Of a stretch of 33,988 nt of DNA, positions 1-8,715 are shown one piece after another; within the stretch, counting starts at the first letter, position 1; every line of letters starts with the position of its first letter. The stretch is from Nitrososphaerales archaeon (GTDB lineage: Archaea; Thermoproteota; Nitrososphaeria_A; Caldarchaeales; Wolframiiraptoraceae). The position numbers were made by a program, and so were the translations under genes. The notes under the pieces were generated by a model, which ran no database searches, was not told where the DNA came from, and worked only from the letters and a program-made list of their open reading frames with translations. The stretch covers positions 1 through 33,988 of the forward strand of contig JAGDWP010000077.1 of assembly GCA_023269855.1 (NCBI GenBank), given 5' to 3'.

Positions 1-62
1 GAATCCTTCCTAAGACTCAAACCAGATAAGTATAAGTAGATGGCATAACCCACGACCCATAA

Positions 63-130
63 GGGAGTCCTAATCCTCTCGAAAGGTTTTCCTACCACCA
101 TCGTAACCCATCAAGAGAGGTAGGACTCCC
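63..130. repeat. Bulged 16-bp inverted repeat (hairpin)
   Basis: Positions 63-72 (GGGAGTCCTA) pair perfectly with 121-130 (TAGGACTCCC), and 75-80 (CCTCTC) pair with 115-120 (GAGAGG). Only the dinucleotide at 73-74 is left as a bulge, and the loop is 34 nt. The hairpin starts 13 nt beyond the stop of the minus-strand SHOCT-like gene, so it could be a 3' processing or termination structure, a small structured RNA, or one end of a mobile element. No T-run follows on the minus strand that would make it a standard terminator. The pairing is seen directly; the function is unknown. Confidence 0.6.
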
Positions 131-143
131 CTAAATCTTAAGG

Positions 144-379
144 TTACAGCACCCCTAAGACAACAGCACATATTATGATTATCGTCAGGGCAACCCTCTT
201 GAATGTATTTTTCCTAGAGGGAGGATATTCTTCAAGAGAATGATCTTTATCTTTCAATTCTAAATACTTAGATAGTAACAGTTCCCGTTTCTGCTGATAA
301 TATTGTTCGTCAATTAACCCTTCTTTTTGAGTTCCTCCAACTTCTCCAAGACCCTCAGAATCTTTTCATCTTCATCCAT
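144..379 (-). pseudogene. SHOCT-like small membrane protein, frame-broken
   Basis: From ATG at 379 the first frame gives 21 residues (MDEDEKILRVLEKLEELKKKG) and stops at 314. A -1 shift at the A5 run (minus-strand AAAAAGAAG, run at 324-328) continues the protein in a second open frame to TAA at 144-146, 78 residues in all. The joined protein starts with a SHOCT-type amphipathic helix pair (LEKLEELKKEGLIDEQYYQQ), has a charged middle, and ends in one hydrophobic helix (ALTIIIICAVVLGVL). That continuity across the break is strong evidence the two frames were one gene. SHOCT domains are short oligomerisation or anchoring modules at protein termini. No TATA or SD is obvious. The break may be mutation, -1 frameshifting, or a lost A in the sequence; the C-terminus of the protein encoded at 17543-18136 has the same kind of motif intact. 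Confidence 0.6.
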
Positions 380-455
380 GCACTTTACACTATGATATTA
401 TCCCTAGGCTAGATATAAGAGTTTTGAAGAAACTACAACGCTTAACTGAACTTTG

Positions 456-470
456 AGACGTTCCACGTCT
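456..470. promoter_or_regulatory. Small palindrome AGACGTTCCACGTCT
   Basis: AGACGT (456-461) and ACGTCT (465-470) are perfect inverted repeats around TCC. It lies in the 243-nt gap between the SHOCT-like gene and the ferredoxin gene, about 75 nt before the SHOCT start and about 150 nt past the ferredoxin stop. It could be an operator or chance; the rest of the gap (380-622) shows nothing else I can support. Confidence 0.25.
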
Positions 471-622
471 TCCGGGTTAACCTAAGAACTCAATAACTAC
501 CATGTATTAGAGAAGTCTTAAAAAAGGAGAGAGTGCTCAAGATTCATTTCTAGAAATAGCTTAAGTCATTTTAATTATCTGAAAATAAAGTTTGAAGGTG
601 ATGTTTTATGTGTGTTATGAGG

Positions 623-997
<375 letters not shown>

Positions 998-1146
998 TCA
1001 ACTAAAAATAATGTGAAATATTGTAAATGTTATACGAGAATGAGTATTTGAAAAGTATAAGTATATTGTTTTGTTTGCTGTACTCATAGTTAAAGAATTT
1101 ATGTATGTATCGATAGTTTCTTCTTCTTGGATAGAGAGGATGGTTT

Positions 1147-2361
1147 TTGTCGCAGAAAGTTATGGTTGTCGGTGTGGGTGGAGTAGGCCAGGTAGTTGTA
1201 TCAGCCCTCCACCCTGAAGAGTTTGTAGAAGAGATTATCGCAATAGATGTATCTGATAAGAATCTCAAGCATCTCCAAAATAAATTTGGGGAAGGTAAAA
1301 TCTCTCTACACAAAGTTGATGCAAGAGATACTAGCCAATTGAGTAGATTGATGAAGAATGTAGATATCTTAGTCAATGCAGCGCATTATTCTTTAAATCT
1401 AGAGCTTATAGATCTTTGCTTAAGACATGGATGTAATTATATTAGCTTGACGGGTGGAGAAGAACTATGGATTGAGAGAGGCTCTAGATTTAAAGAAATG
1501 GTTGAACGCCATTTGATGAGAGATTCTGAGTGGAGAAAGAATGGTTTAATTGGTGTACTGGGTTTAGGTGAAGATCCAGGTCTCTCTAACATCTTTGCAA
1601 GGTTTCTAGTAGAAAAGCTTGATGAAGTTGATGAGGTAGTGATAAGGGATGCTGATACAGTTGAAGATGATAGATTCATAATAGCTCCTCTATGGAGTAG
1701 GGAGGAATTATTGATGTCTAGTATTGCTCCAGCTATATACTATGAAGATGGAGTGTATAAGAGAGCTGAACCATTAAGCATCTGTCAAGAATATTCTTTC
1801 CCAGACCCGATTGGGGTTAAGAAGATCTATTTGAAAGAGCATCCGGAAGTCTGGACTCTCTCAGTATTCCTTCCAAAGAAAGTAAAGAAGATATCTTTCT
1901 GGTATAATTATGATGGAGCATCCGCAGACGTCATTAAAGCTTTATGGAAAATGAATCTATTATCGAGGGAGAAGATTAATGTTAAAGGAGTGCAGGTTTC
2001 ACCATTCGATGTAGTTGTTGAAGTTCTTCCCTCCCCTATAGACCTAGTCAACATTCCTGGATACGCAGGCATCGAGGTAGAAGCAAAAGGTAGAAAAAAC
2101 AATGTTTATCTCTCACAGAAGATTTTTACATATATATCTCATAGAGAAGCATACAATAGAATAGGCGTAAATGGGACGTCATACCTAGTTGGTCTACCTG
2201 CAGCAATTGGAGCTCGCTTAATACTTAGGAAAGAACTAAAAGATGTGGGGTTACTGTTTCCAGAGCAGCTTCCACCCACCATATTCATTAAAGAATTAAC
2301 AAAATATGATCTACCATTGATATTTGAGGAAAGGAGAATTATGGAGTTTAAAGAACTCTAG
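1147..2361 (+). CDS. Saccharopine dehydrogenase-like NAD(P) oxidoreductase
   Basis: A 404-residue soluble protein with an N-terminal Rossmann fold: GVGGVGQ at about residues 9-15, an acidic residue ending strand 2 (IIAIDVSDKN), and LVNAAHYSLNLELIDLCL followed by CNYISLTG, typical of the saccharopine dehydrogenase NADP-binding domain. The C-terminal half resembles the second domain of that superfamily (late segment VGLPAAIGARLIL). I start at TTG 1147 because GAGAGGA lies 7 nt upstream; the next in-frame ATG at 1162 would cut into strand 1. Members act in lysine metabolism, carboxyspermidine/homospermidine synthesis and other reductive condensations; nothing nearby identifies the substrate, so I leave it generic. 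Neighbours (ferredoxin, surface protein) are transcribed from their own promoters. Confidence 0.8.
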   Translation: MSQKVMVVGVGGVGQVVVSALHPEEFVEEIIAIDVSDKNLKHLQNKFGEGKISLHKVDARDTSQLSRLMKNVDILVNAAHYSLNLELIDLCLRHGCNYISLTGGEELWIERGSRFKEMVERHLMRDSEWRKNGLIGVLGLGEDPGLSNIFARFLVEKLDEVDEVVIRDADTVEDDRFIIAPLWSREELLMSSIAPAIYYEDGVYKRAEPLSICQEYSFPDPIGVKKIYLKEHPEVWTLSVFLPKKVKKISFWYNYDGASADVIKALWKMNLLSREKINVKGVQVSPFDVVVEVLPSPIDLVNIPGYAGIEVEAKGRKNNVYLSQKIFTYISHREAYNRIGVNGTSYLVGLPAAIGARLILRKELKDVGLLFPEQLPPTIFIKELTKYDLPLIFEERRIMEFKEL

Positions 2362-2401
2362 ACGCTATATCTTATTACATGGAGAAGGAGAAAGGATACA
2401 C

Positions 2402-2411
2402 TTTTTATAAT
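2402..2411 (+). promoter_or_regulatory. TATA box for the surface protein gene
   Basis: TTTTTATAAT lies 31-40 nt before ATG 2442, the usual archaeal spacing for a very short leader. Confidence 0.6.
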
Positions 2412-2441
2412 ATTATGCATCTTCCTTAACATTAGATAGGT

Positions 2442-5003
2442 ATGGTGGGGTTAAGGGGCTACAGTGTATTTTCTATCATTGTATGTTTAATCCTACTACT
2501 ATCGTTTCCATTTGTTGGAGTAGTGGTTGAGAGTCAGCCTACATGGAGTTTAAGAATTGAGGTTCTGCCTGGAGAATATTATATGGGTGAATGGGGCAGG
2601 ATTAGAGTAAATATTACTAATACTGATTGTGTTCAAAGTCTTAAGATAGATTTTCAGAAAGATTTCAAGAATACACGGCAAGATATCTTCATGCAGTATA
2701 TTGAAAGAGCTGAGATAATGAAGTCCATGAAATTCATAGATGATTACTTTTATAGAGTTGAGAATCTCCATGGAGCTGGAAGCGAAATCTACGGAGATTA
2801 TACACTCAACGTTCTGGGGGCATGCAAGGGTAGGAAGATAACTTTAACAGGTGTAGGTGTATGGTTTGCATGGACAGGATACGCGAGATCTCTCATGTCT
2901 TGGAAGAATGTTCAGATAGATCTTGAAGCTTTCAACCCCATCAGCTTCATTCTAAACGGATATGATAGAGCATCGTCGACAATTATTGAATTTGATTTCC
3001 TGTTTCCAGAAGATATCCATCCAGACGAGGTTAATACTCCACCATCTATAGATGTTAGAATGGTGTTCCCGGGGTGGATGGAGTATACAATAGAGAGCGT
3101 TCCATTGGTAAGTAACTTAAAGCTCTTACCATATAGGAGTTTCAACTTAACGATTACAGATTTTGATGGACTCAATATTCTTCCAGGAGCGAAACTTGTT
3201 CTCAGGAGACTTGTATACTATTACGATGTGAGAGAGTATGTTGTTCCACAGAATGGCAGAGTTAAGATACATAGGCTGCTCGATGATAAATATCAAGTAG
3301 AAGTTTACTGGAATAGTTCAGAATACCTTCAAAGATATCCCTTCATTTACTTTGAGCAGCATTGGGCATATGAGCTTGCTTCATCTAAAGTTATAAAGAC
3401 TAGATTATTTAATCCGAAGATTAAGACTCTTGATTTAAAGAATTCTACGATAGATGGGGCAAGAGTATTCTTTGACGGTATCGAGTCCTCAACGATTAAT
3501 GGAGTAACAAAGTATATGCTGGTTCCTGAGGGAAATCATACTGTCCAGGTCTATTGGAAGAAGATTAAAGTATATGATGGGTGGATGTGGGTTGGGTATC
3601 ATCCAACGATTTATCCGTGGATGACTAGGCCAGCCGTAGAGCATACGCTTATTCTCCCAGTGGGAGACTTGGTATTGCAAGCAGTAGATTCTGGTGGAAA
3701 CCCTGTGGGAGCAAACTTTACAGTAATCGGTCTCAACCCTGAGACAAGCATTGGAAACATATATGTTAGGAATGGTCTCCTCAACCTCTCCCAAGTACCT
3801 GTAGGAGAATACATGGTTAGAGCAGTAAATATCTCAAGAGTTTTCAATGAAGTTGTAGAGAATCAGGGGGTATATAGTCCAGGTACAGGAACGGTCAAGT
3901 ATATTCAGTTACCGATCCATACTGTTGAATTCAAGATAGTGAGCATGGATGATAAACCACTGCCGGGCACAGATTTCATCTTCGGACCAATACGTGGGGA
4001 GACCGACTTTGAAGGCATAGTGAAGATCTCAGGCGTCCTTAAGGGAACCTACAAGTTTAACATTTTCTGGAGAAACATCCTAGTATATGATTCCAATATA
4101 GATGTATCATCTTCCATGTCTTCCAAGATTAACGTAAACGTATATGATGTAGATATCAAGTTCACTGATAACAGGGATAGAAGACTATTATGCAGTTATA
4201 GTTTCAGAGGACCAGGCAATATCAGTGTCGAATCTAACATACCTATAGATGGATTATTCATTGAACTTGTCCCAGAAGGTTACTCAACACTTGTTATCAA
4301 GAACATTGAGGGTAAGCTACTATATAATAGTAGCTTGAAGGCTTCTGACTTTTCCAAGCTTTCACAGATCCGTTTACCTGTAGATGATTTGATAATCAAC
4401 ATTACTTGGAGTACGGGAGAACCATTAGAGAGATCTGAAGTTAAGATTAAAGATTTAAAGTATGGGTTAGAGTATTCAAAGTTTACTAATGCTAGTGGGC
4501 TAGCCATCTTTGATAGTATGGTTTTCTCAAATTACTCTATTCGAGTGAACTATCCCGACACTCCTATAGCATTGAAGGTCTTTAACCAATTCTTTGATGG
4601 AGGCATAGTAAATGTTCAGGTTAAGAAAGCGTGGCTTGGAGTAAGAGTTGTTGACTCGGATGGGAACCCGATTGAGAAAGCAGAAGTAACCGTCTTCTAT
4701 GGATTAGTATCACTTGGTAAAGCTTACACAGACAAGAATGGATACGTATTCTTCAAGACTCTACCAGAATTTCCATCATATAGTATCATAGCAAAGCATC
4801 GAGGTAGCGAGCAGACTCAGACAGCTATACCAAACTCTACTATAACTTTTACATTTGAGAAGCCTATGTTTACAGAAGAATTAATCAACATGATTATACA
4901 ATTATCTGTAATGATTGGAGTAGCAGCTTTAGCAGCGGTAATTATCTATAAGGTGGCTAAATATGTAAAAAAGAGTATTGAATCAATACCTTCAAAACCT
5001 TAA
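2442..5003 (+). CDS. Large secreted surface protein with Ig-like (CNA-B/carboxypeptidase-regulatory) repeats
   Basis: This 853-residue protein has a Sec-type signal peptide (hydrophobic residues about 9-30) and a C-terminal membrane anchor (about 820-845) followed by a basic tail, KVAKYVKKS, so the bulk faces outside. The ectodomain contains several beta-sandwich repeats with the carboxypeptidase-regulatory/CNA-B signature, for example VVDSDGNPIEKAEV then TDKNGYVFFKTLP, SMDDKPLPG then TDFEGIVKISGV, and VDSGGNPVGANFTV. Many N-x-S/T sequons suggest N-glycosylation. There is no peptidase motif. It is most likely a cell-surface or S-layer-associated structural or adhesive protein; a specific role cannot be read. 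It is a single gene with its own TATA box. Confidence 0.75.
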   Translation: MVGLRGYSVFSIIVCLILLLSFPFVGVVVESQPTWSLRIEVLPGEYYMGEWGRIRVNITNTDCVQSLKIDFQKDFKNTRQDIFMQYIERAEIMKSMKFIDDYFYRVENLHGAGSEIYGDYTLNVLGACKGRKITLTGVGVWFAWTGYARSLMSWKNVQIDLEAFNPISFILNGYDRASSTIIEFDFLFPEDIHPDEVNTPPSIDVRMVFPGWMEYTIESVPLVSNLKLLPYRSFNLTITDFDGLNILPGAKLVLRRLVYYYDVREYVVPQNGRVKIHRLLDDKYQVEVYWNSSEYLQRYPFIYFEQHWAYELASSKVIKTRLFNPKIKTLDLKNSTIDGARVFFDGIESSTINGVTKYMLVPEGNHTVQVYWKKIKVYDGWMWVGYHPTIYPWMTRPAVEHTLILPVGDLVLQAVDSGGNPVGANFTVIGLNPETSIGNIYVRNGLLNLSQVPVGEYMVRAVNISRVFNEVVENQGVYSPGTGTVKYIQLPIHTVEFKIVSMDDKPLPGTDFIFGPIRGETDFEGIVKISGVLKGTYKFNIFWRNILVYDSNIDVSSSMSSKINVNVYDVDIKFTDNRDRRLLCSYSFRGPGNISVESNIPIDGLFIELVPEGYSTLVIKNIEGKLLYNSSLKASDFSKLSQIRLPVDDLIINITWSTGEPLERSEVKIKDLKYGLEYSKFTNASGLAIFDSMVFSNYSIRVNYPDTPIALKVFNQFFDGGIVNVQVKKAWLGVRVVDSDGNPIEKAEVTVFYGLVSLGKAYTDKNGYVFFKTLPEFPSYSIIAKHRGSEQTQTAIPNSTITFTFEKPMFTEELINMIIQLSVMIGVAALAAVIIYKVAKYVKKSIESIPSKP

Positions 5004-5060
5004 AACCAAGTGTGAAATATAGAAAAATAACGGGCCAGTAGCTTCCGGAACTATGAATTT

Positions 5061-5858
5061 TTACAATAATCCAAGCCTAGCTTTTATCTCGGCAATGTCT
5101 TTCTCAATCTTTACTAATCTCTCATCGAGGATCGTCTTCAAATCTTTCCTCAGCTCTCTAACCTCACCTAGAATCTGCTGGTCTATCTTTAAGGACTCAT
5201 CCCTGAAAGACCGGAGCTCATTTAGAATCTCACCACTGATCTTTAAGGATTCATTTTTAAAATTTCTGAACTCTTCTCTGTAATTTCTAAAATCGTTTCT
5301 ATAATCTTGAAATTCTTCTCTATAGTCTGTGAATTCATTTCTGAATTCTTTGAATTCATTTCTCAATTCTTTGAATTCTGATAATAGCTTAGTGAAGTAT
5401 AGTTTAGCCCATTCAAGGCTTTCGACAGTTTCTCTTTCGATAGGTCTAACAGTTTCTTCACCATAATCTATCTCGAATTGGCTATATTGTTTCCAGGGAC
5501 CTTTATACCCGGGGTCGCCCTCCCTGACCACCTCAATCCTGTCAACATTTAAGCTTAAGATATCATCTGGTCTACCTTTAACATTAATTAATTTTAGAAA
5601 TCTATTTAGTATCTCTTCTTCTGCTTCAGCGAAGATCTCGACAAAGCCGTTCTCGAGATTTCTCACCAAGCCTTTTACATTAAGTATCCTAGCGATATTC
5701 TTAACTAAGGCTCTGTATCCAACTCCTTGAACGTTTCCATAAACTCTTATGTTAGCCTTAATGGGCAACTCTCCAACCTTAATCGTAGATAAACCCTCGA
5801 ATATATTAATGTTAAGACAGCTAGGGTTGAAACTCTGTTGCTGAACATTTTTACTCAA
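5061..5858 (-). CDS. Acylphosphatase domain fused to a heptad coiled coil
   Basis: The 265-residue protein has a complete acylphosphatase domain at about residues 33-133: VQGVGYR with catalytic Arg49 and GLVRNLENG with catalytic Asn67. The family hydrolyses carboxyl-phosphate bonds and is normally about 90 residues standing alone. Here it is followed by a long charged helix (about 150-262) that starts with near-perfect 7-residue repeats at 161-202 (EFKELRN, EFKEFRN, EFTDYRE, EFQDYRN, DFRNYRE, EFRNFKN) and ends EIKARLGLL. A region of about 35 residues precedes the catalytic domain; the ATG at 5858 is the only good upstream start. The coiled coil should make it an oligomer. Both catalytic residues are present, so it could be active; the substrate and the reason for the fusion are unknown. 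Confidence 0.8.
   Translation of the reverse strand: MSKNVQQQSFNPSCLNINIFEGLSTIKVGELPIKANIRVYGNVQGVGYRALVKNIARILNVKGLVRNLENGFVEIFAEAEEEILNRFLKLINVKGRPDDILSLNVDRIEVVREGDPGYKGPWKQYSQFEIDYGEETVRPIERETVESLEWAKLYFTKLLSEFKELRNEFKEFRNEFTDYREEFQDYRNDFRNYREEFRNFKNESLKISGEILNELRSFRDESLKIDQQILGEVRELRKDLKTILDERLVKIEKDIAEIKARLGLL
5253..5378 (-). repeat. In-frame 21-bp repeats encoding E-F-x-x-[YF]-R-[NE] heptads
   Basis: Six consecutive 21-nt units encode residues 161-202 of the acylphosphatase fusion. The units are recognisable at DNA level (repeated gaattc/gaattt-type segments), consistent with tandem duplication of a 21-bp unit, and could support repeat-number variation between strains. Confidence 0.6.
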
Positions 5859-5915
5859 TTAACGATACTATTTTTTTACGAGTGTTGTGTTAGGTTTTTC
5901 TTTTCCATACTCTTT

Positions 5916-6314
5916 CTATTCTAGTATAGTGTAGCTGGATTTTTTTGTCGTCGCTGTTTTTATTATGTTGTGGGGATCATGTAATGGTTTTCCGAATGTT
6001 AATGCATCTAGGATTACTCCCAATCCTCCCTCTATGCTTTCTTCAAGTTCTCTCGGTGTTAGCCATATGTCTTCGATTAATATATCTTCATCTTTTAATG
6101 GTAGGAGTTTCATTCTTCTCTCAACAGGGTTTTCTGGAAGATTTTCTGCGATTACGAGTAGGTCTATATCGCTTTCAGGGAATGGTTTAGCTTTGTCTTC
6201 AGCTATTGAACCGAACAGTATTACTGCTTTCACATTCTCCATCTTCATGAGTTTCTCCAAATATCTTCTTAGCCGTGTTCTGTATGGTTCAGTTATCTGG
6301 TCTAGGTTTAACAA
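5916..6314 (-). CDS. MNT-type nucleotidyltransferase, module 1
   Basis: A 132-residue minimal nucleotidyltransferase of the polymerase-beta superfamily. The active-site signature is present: ILFGSIAEDKAKPFPESDIDLLVI, i.e. the G-S helix turn followed by the metal-binding D-x-D; a third acidic residue is expected in DILIEDIW. In HEPN-MNT toxin-antitoxin pairs this protein is the antitoxin, neutralising the HEPN RNase by AMPylation in characterised cases. It overlaps the 3' end of the module 1 HEPN gene by 7 nt (6308-6314), so the pair is cotranscribed. Because that HEPN gene is broken, this antitoxin may be orphaned. The family is certain; the TA function is inferred from pairing. Confidence 0.85.
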   Translation of the reverse strand: MLNLDQITEPYRTRLRRYLEKLMKMENVKAVILFGSIAEDKAKPFPESDIDLLVIAENLPENPVERRMKLLPLKDEDILIEDIWLTPRELEESIEGGLGVILDALTFGKPLHDPHNIIKTATTKKSSYTILE

Positions 6315-6714
6315 TCCATCTCACCTATTAGCTTTCTTGTGCTCGCTATGATTAGCTCCGCATTTTCTAGTAAGGCTTTTGCTTTCTCTTTATCGTATAT
6401 CTCTGAGGGTTTGATTATTCTATTTCTTGTCTCCCATCCATACTTGGGCATTACTCCCTGATCTTCTAAGGTTATCGCATATGATATGATTGTTTGGAGT
6501 TTTTCCATCAATTGTTTTTCTAGTTGTATTAGTCCTCCAGCTATTAGTGCTCTTATTTGGAGTGTTGGTTTATGGGTCTTAATTGTTCAAAGCCTAAAGT
6601 TGTTAATATTGCTTTTAATGCTTTCTGGGAAGCTAGTTCAGCATGAAGGACAGCGCTTGCATAGCTTCTCGCCTCATTGTCTCTGAAAGCATCTCTGAGA
6701 TCATCTTCAGCCAT
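6308..6714 (-). pseudogene. HEPN domain protein, module 1, frame-broken in the R-T-H motif
   Basis: From ATG 6714 the first frame encodes 53 residues (MAEDDLRDAFRDNEARSYAS...) to TAA at 6553. The -1 frame continues the HEPN fold (LQIRALIAGGLIQLEKQLMEK) to the end at 6308 and keeps the C-terminal signature KPSEIYDKEKAKALLENAELI. The break is at about 6575-6578: inserting one A turns LRPIN into LRTHK, restoring the R-T-H motif that module 3 shows intact. A reading with the shift gives about 135 residues, the family length. As read, the protein would lose the conserved His and all later helices. It is either genuinely inactivated or a one-base sequence error. Confidence 0.7.
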
Positions 6715-6830
6715 AGAAATTCAATCCAAAGTCTTCCTATTCTTCATATCTTATACTAGTCAAAGTTATGGTTAAACTACTAGTTAATTTTTCATTAGTA
6801 TACCCTCTTCCCTATTTTTGTTCTCTAGAA

Positions 6831-7178
6831 TTATTCTGGTTTGATTTCTATTTTCTTTTTTGCATGTTTTAGGTACTCTTCTGCTTCTTCCATGCTTGTT
6901 ATGTGGAGTTCTATTGGTGCGTCCCATGGTAGACCGTATTGGTCTATTGCTTTTGTGAGGACCTGGATATAGAGTTTCCTCTTATTCGCTAGGTTTTCTC
7001 TCGGTGTTATGATGAGTATATCTATATCGCTTAATACTGTTATTCTCTCTTCTCCTACCCCACCTATCACATAGACTTTCGAGTCTGGAGCTATATCTGA
7101 GACTGCTCGCGCTATACTCTCAGCATACTCTCTCCACTTCTTCAAGTGCTGGAAACGTTGTCTAACCCAGCTTGACAT
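6831..7178 (-). CDS. MNT-type nucleotidyltransferase, module 2
   Basis: A 115-residue minimal nucleotidyltransferase: VYVIGGVGEERITVLSDIDILII carries the metal-binding D-I-D, while the usual G-S of the signature is G-G here. The partner acidic strand is probably APIELHIT. It overlaps the preceding HEPN gene (7162-7578) by 17 nt, the classic HEPN-MNT arrangement, and is probably its antitoxin. The ATG at 7178 sits inside the HEPN C-terminus, which argues for translational coupling. The G-S to G-G change could weaken catalysis, but a shortened motif is not rare in this family. Confidence 0.83.
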   Translation of the reverse strand: MSSWVRQRFQHLKKWREYAESIARAVSDIAPDSKVYVIGGVGEERITVLSDIDILIITPRENLANKRKLYIQVLTKAIDQYGLPWDAPIELHITSMEEAEEYLKHAKKKIEIKPE

Positions 7179-7578
7179 TCTCCGACACCTCTTCTAGCAG
7201 GTTGATTAGTTTCTTAGATGTTTCAAGGAGTTTATTTACATCTTCCTCCGAGTAGCATGTCTCGCCATACCTACTCTCTATGTAGGCTTCTTCCGCAAGT
7301 ATTAGTTCTTCTCTATATTGGTTGACAAATGATTTTATCTTTTCTGATTCCTTGTTGTAGCCGTGTTGTTTAAGTGTTTCTAATAGTGTTCCTAACAGGT
7401 TTCTAATATTGTGACCTCTAATTTTTTCTCCGAATAATTCATAATATGTTGCTTTAATGTATATTTGGGCGGCTTGCTCTATAAAGAACATTGCAAGATC
7501 TTTATCGATTGTTGTTACAGCCTCTCTCAAGAAGCTTTCTGAACGCTTCTTCAATCTCTTTACGTATTCTCCACTCAA
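7162..7578 (-). CDS. HEPN domain protein, module 2 (probable toxin)
   Basis: A 138-residue all-helical HEPN protein. The family pattern is visible: DLAMFFIEQAAQIYIKATYYELFG in the first two helices, then IRGHNIRNLLGTLLETL with the conserved R-x-H motif (RGHN), and a C-terminal helix. The start is TTG at 7578: an in-frame TAG lies two codons upstream and the next Met is deep in the domain, so TTG is the only workable start. An AT-rich TATA-like stretch lies about 30 nt upstream. HEPN proteins of such pairs are usually RNA-cleaving toxins. The substrate is unknown. Confidence 0.83.
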   Translation of the reverse strand: MSGEYVKRLKKRSESFLREAVTTIDKDLAMFFIEQAAQIYIKATYYELFGEKIRGHNIRNLLGTLLETLKQHGYNKESEKIKSFVNQYREELILAEEAYIESRYGETCYSEEDVNKLLETSKKLINLLEEVSENVKLG

Positions 7579-7696
7579 GCACTATCCAAGATCTAGATAT
7601 TCTACCTAGGATATATTAATAATTGCTGCAGCGTGATCTTTTCTAAATGACGGTAATGATAGTATTTATCTGGGAGAATATGTATAGGTGCTCCCG

Positions 7697-8050
7697 CTAG
7701 GATATGGCTTCTCTTATTAACTTTGCTTCTTCTCTTACTTGTTTAATCCATGTGAGATCGCTTTCCCATTCTCGTTGTGTGTATATTTTAAGGTCTATTC
7801 TCGGTTTTAGTGTTTCCTTGAAGAGTGTTAGTCTTTGGAGCATGTTCATATTCTCGACTCCTTCAATCACTAGTATTATGTCTATGTCGCTTTCTTCCGT
7901 GTAGTCTCCTCTAGCTCTAGAGCCAACCAAGTATGCCTCGATAAGTTTAAGCCCATTTCTACGACATGCCTCCTCAGCATCTCTCATAAACTCTGTTAAT
8001 ATTTCTAATGCTTTCTCTTGACTCTTTAAAGCAGATTCTGCTCTACCCAT
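7697..8050 (-). CDS. MNT-type nucleotidyltransferase, module 3
   Basis: A 117-residue protein with a textbook MNT signature, LVGSRARGDYTEESDIDIILVI, and a following acidic strand RIDLKIY (third metal ligand). It overlaps the module 3 HEPN gene by 25 nt and is almost certainly translated with it. It is the best-preserved nucleotidyltransferase of the three modules. Expected role: antitoxin that binds or adenylylates its HEPN partner; inferred from the family, not shown by the sequence. Confidence 0.88.
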   Translation of the reverse strand: MGRAESALKSQEKALEILTEFMRDAEEACRRNGLKLIEAYLVGSRARGDYTEESDIDIILVIEGVENMNMLQRLTLFKETLKPRIDLKIYTQREWESDLTWIKQVREEAKLIREAIS

Positions 8051-8415
8051 CTTACCACCTTCTCAGCCCTTTTTACTAATTCTCTCGCTTTACCTTCATC
8101 GTAGAGTTCAGACGGTAGAGCGTTAGCCGCGTTGGGATATCTTGAGATTGTGTAGTGTATAGTTAGTTCTCTCAAGTCTTCATGTATTTCTGAAGTGCTG
8201 ATTTTAATTTCTTGTTCTACTATTTTTCCTAGTTCTAGGAGGTTGTGGGTTCTAGTAGTTTTCCCAAATGCTAGGAGGAGGGCTTTCAATGCTTTTTCAG
8301 ATGCTTGTTGAGACCAGAAGGCTGCGGAATCCCAGTCACATGTTTGGAGATCGTTAAATGCTTTCCTTAGATCTGATCTTGCTTGCTTAAACCACATCTC
8401 AGCCTCAACACGCAT
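8026..8415 (-). CDS. HEPN domain protein, module 3 (probable toxin)
   Basis: A 129-residue classical HEPN protein (PF05168 type): FKQARSDLRKAFNDLQTCDW, AFWSQQASEKALKALLLAFG, then RTHNLLELGKIV with the conserved R-T-H, YTISRYPNAANALPSELYD, and a final helix rich in Lys/Arg. All diagnostic segments are intact. The start ATG at 8415 is the first Met. It is the promoter-proximal gene of module 3 and precedes the nucleotidyltransferase, as usual for these pairs. The three HEPNs are clearly divergent from each other, so this is a cluster of different modules rather than a recent triplication. Confidence 0.88.
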   Translation of the reverse strand: MRVEAEMWFKQARSDLRKAFNDLQTCDWDSAAFWSQQASEKALKALLLAFGKTTRTHNLLELGKIVEQEIKISTSEIHEDLRELTIHYTISRYPNAANALPSELYDEGKARELVKRAEKVVRWVEQNLL

Positions 8416-8715
8416 AACCTATCTCTCTAATGATAAGAGCATAGGCATCTTTAATTAGTATTTCTCCTTAGAAAAGCAGAGGATTTACATCGTTATAATA
8501 TCGGGGTGGATGATTTACAGACTTCCAGCTAACTTTATCAACATCTTTATCATTTCGTATTTAGATTGCTTTTGTTAGAGAGGCATTGATTTCCTATTCT
8601 TGTTTTTCTAGAATGTTTTAGACATTATACGTTAAAAAGCTGGAGGGATTAAAATAGTCGTTTTATCCTGGTAAGTCATATATAGTTGATGATATATGGG
8701 AAAAATTAGCTTAGT
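8416..8715. other. Divergent intergenic region, 300 nt
   Basis: AT-rich spacer between the leftward HEPN-MNT array and the rightward glycosyltransferase. CATATATAG at 8679-8687 is a good TATA box for the start at 8716 (about 30 nt). I see no RNA gene and no convincing ORF (the longest ATG reading is about 22 codons). Confidence 0.5.

Noticed and set aside
1002-1376. Minus-strand ORF of 124 residues between ferredoxin and the oxidoreductase
   Set aside because: It covers the divergent promoter region and the antisense of the Rossmann fold coding region; no protein-like pattern.
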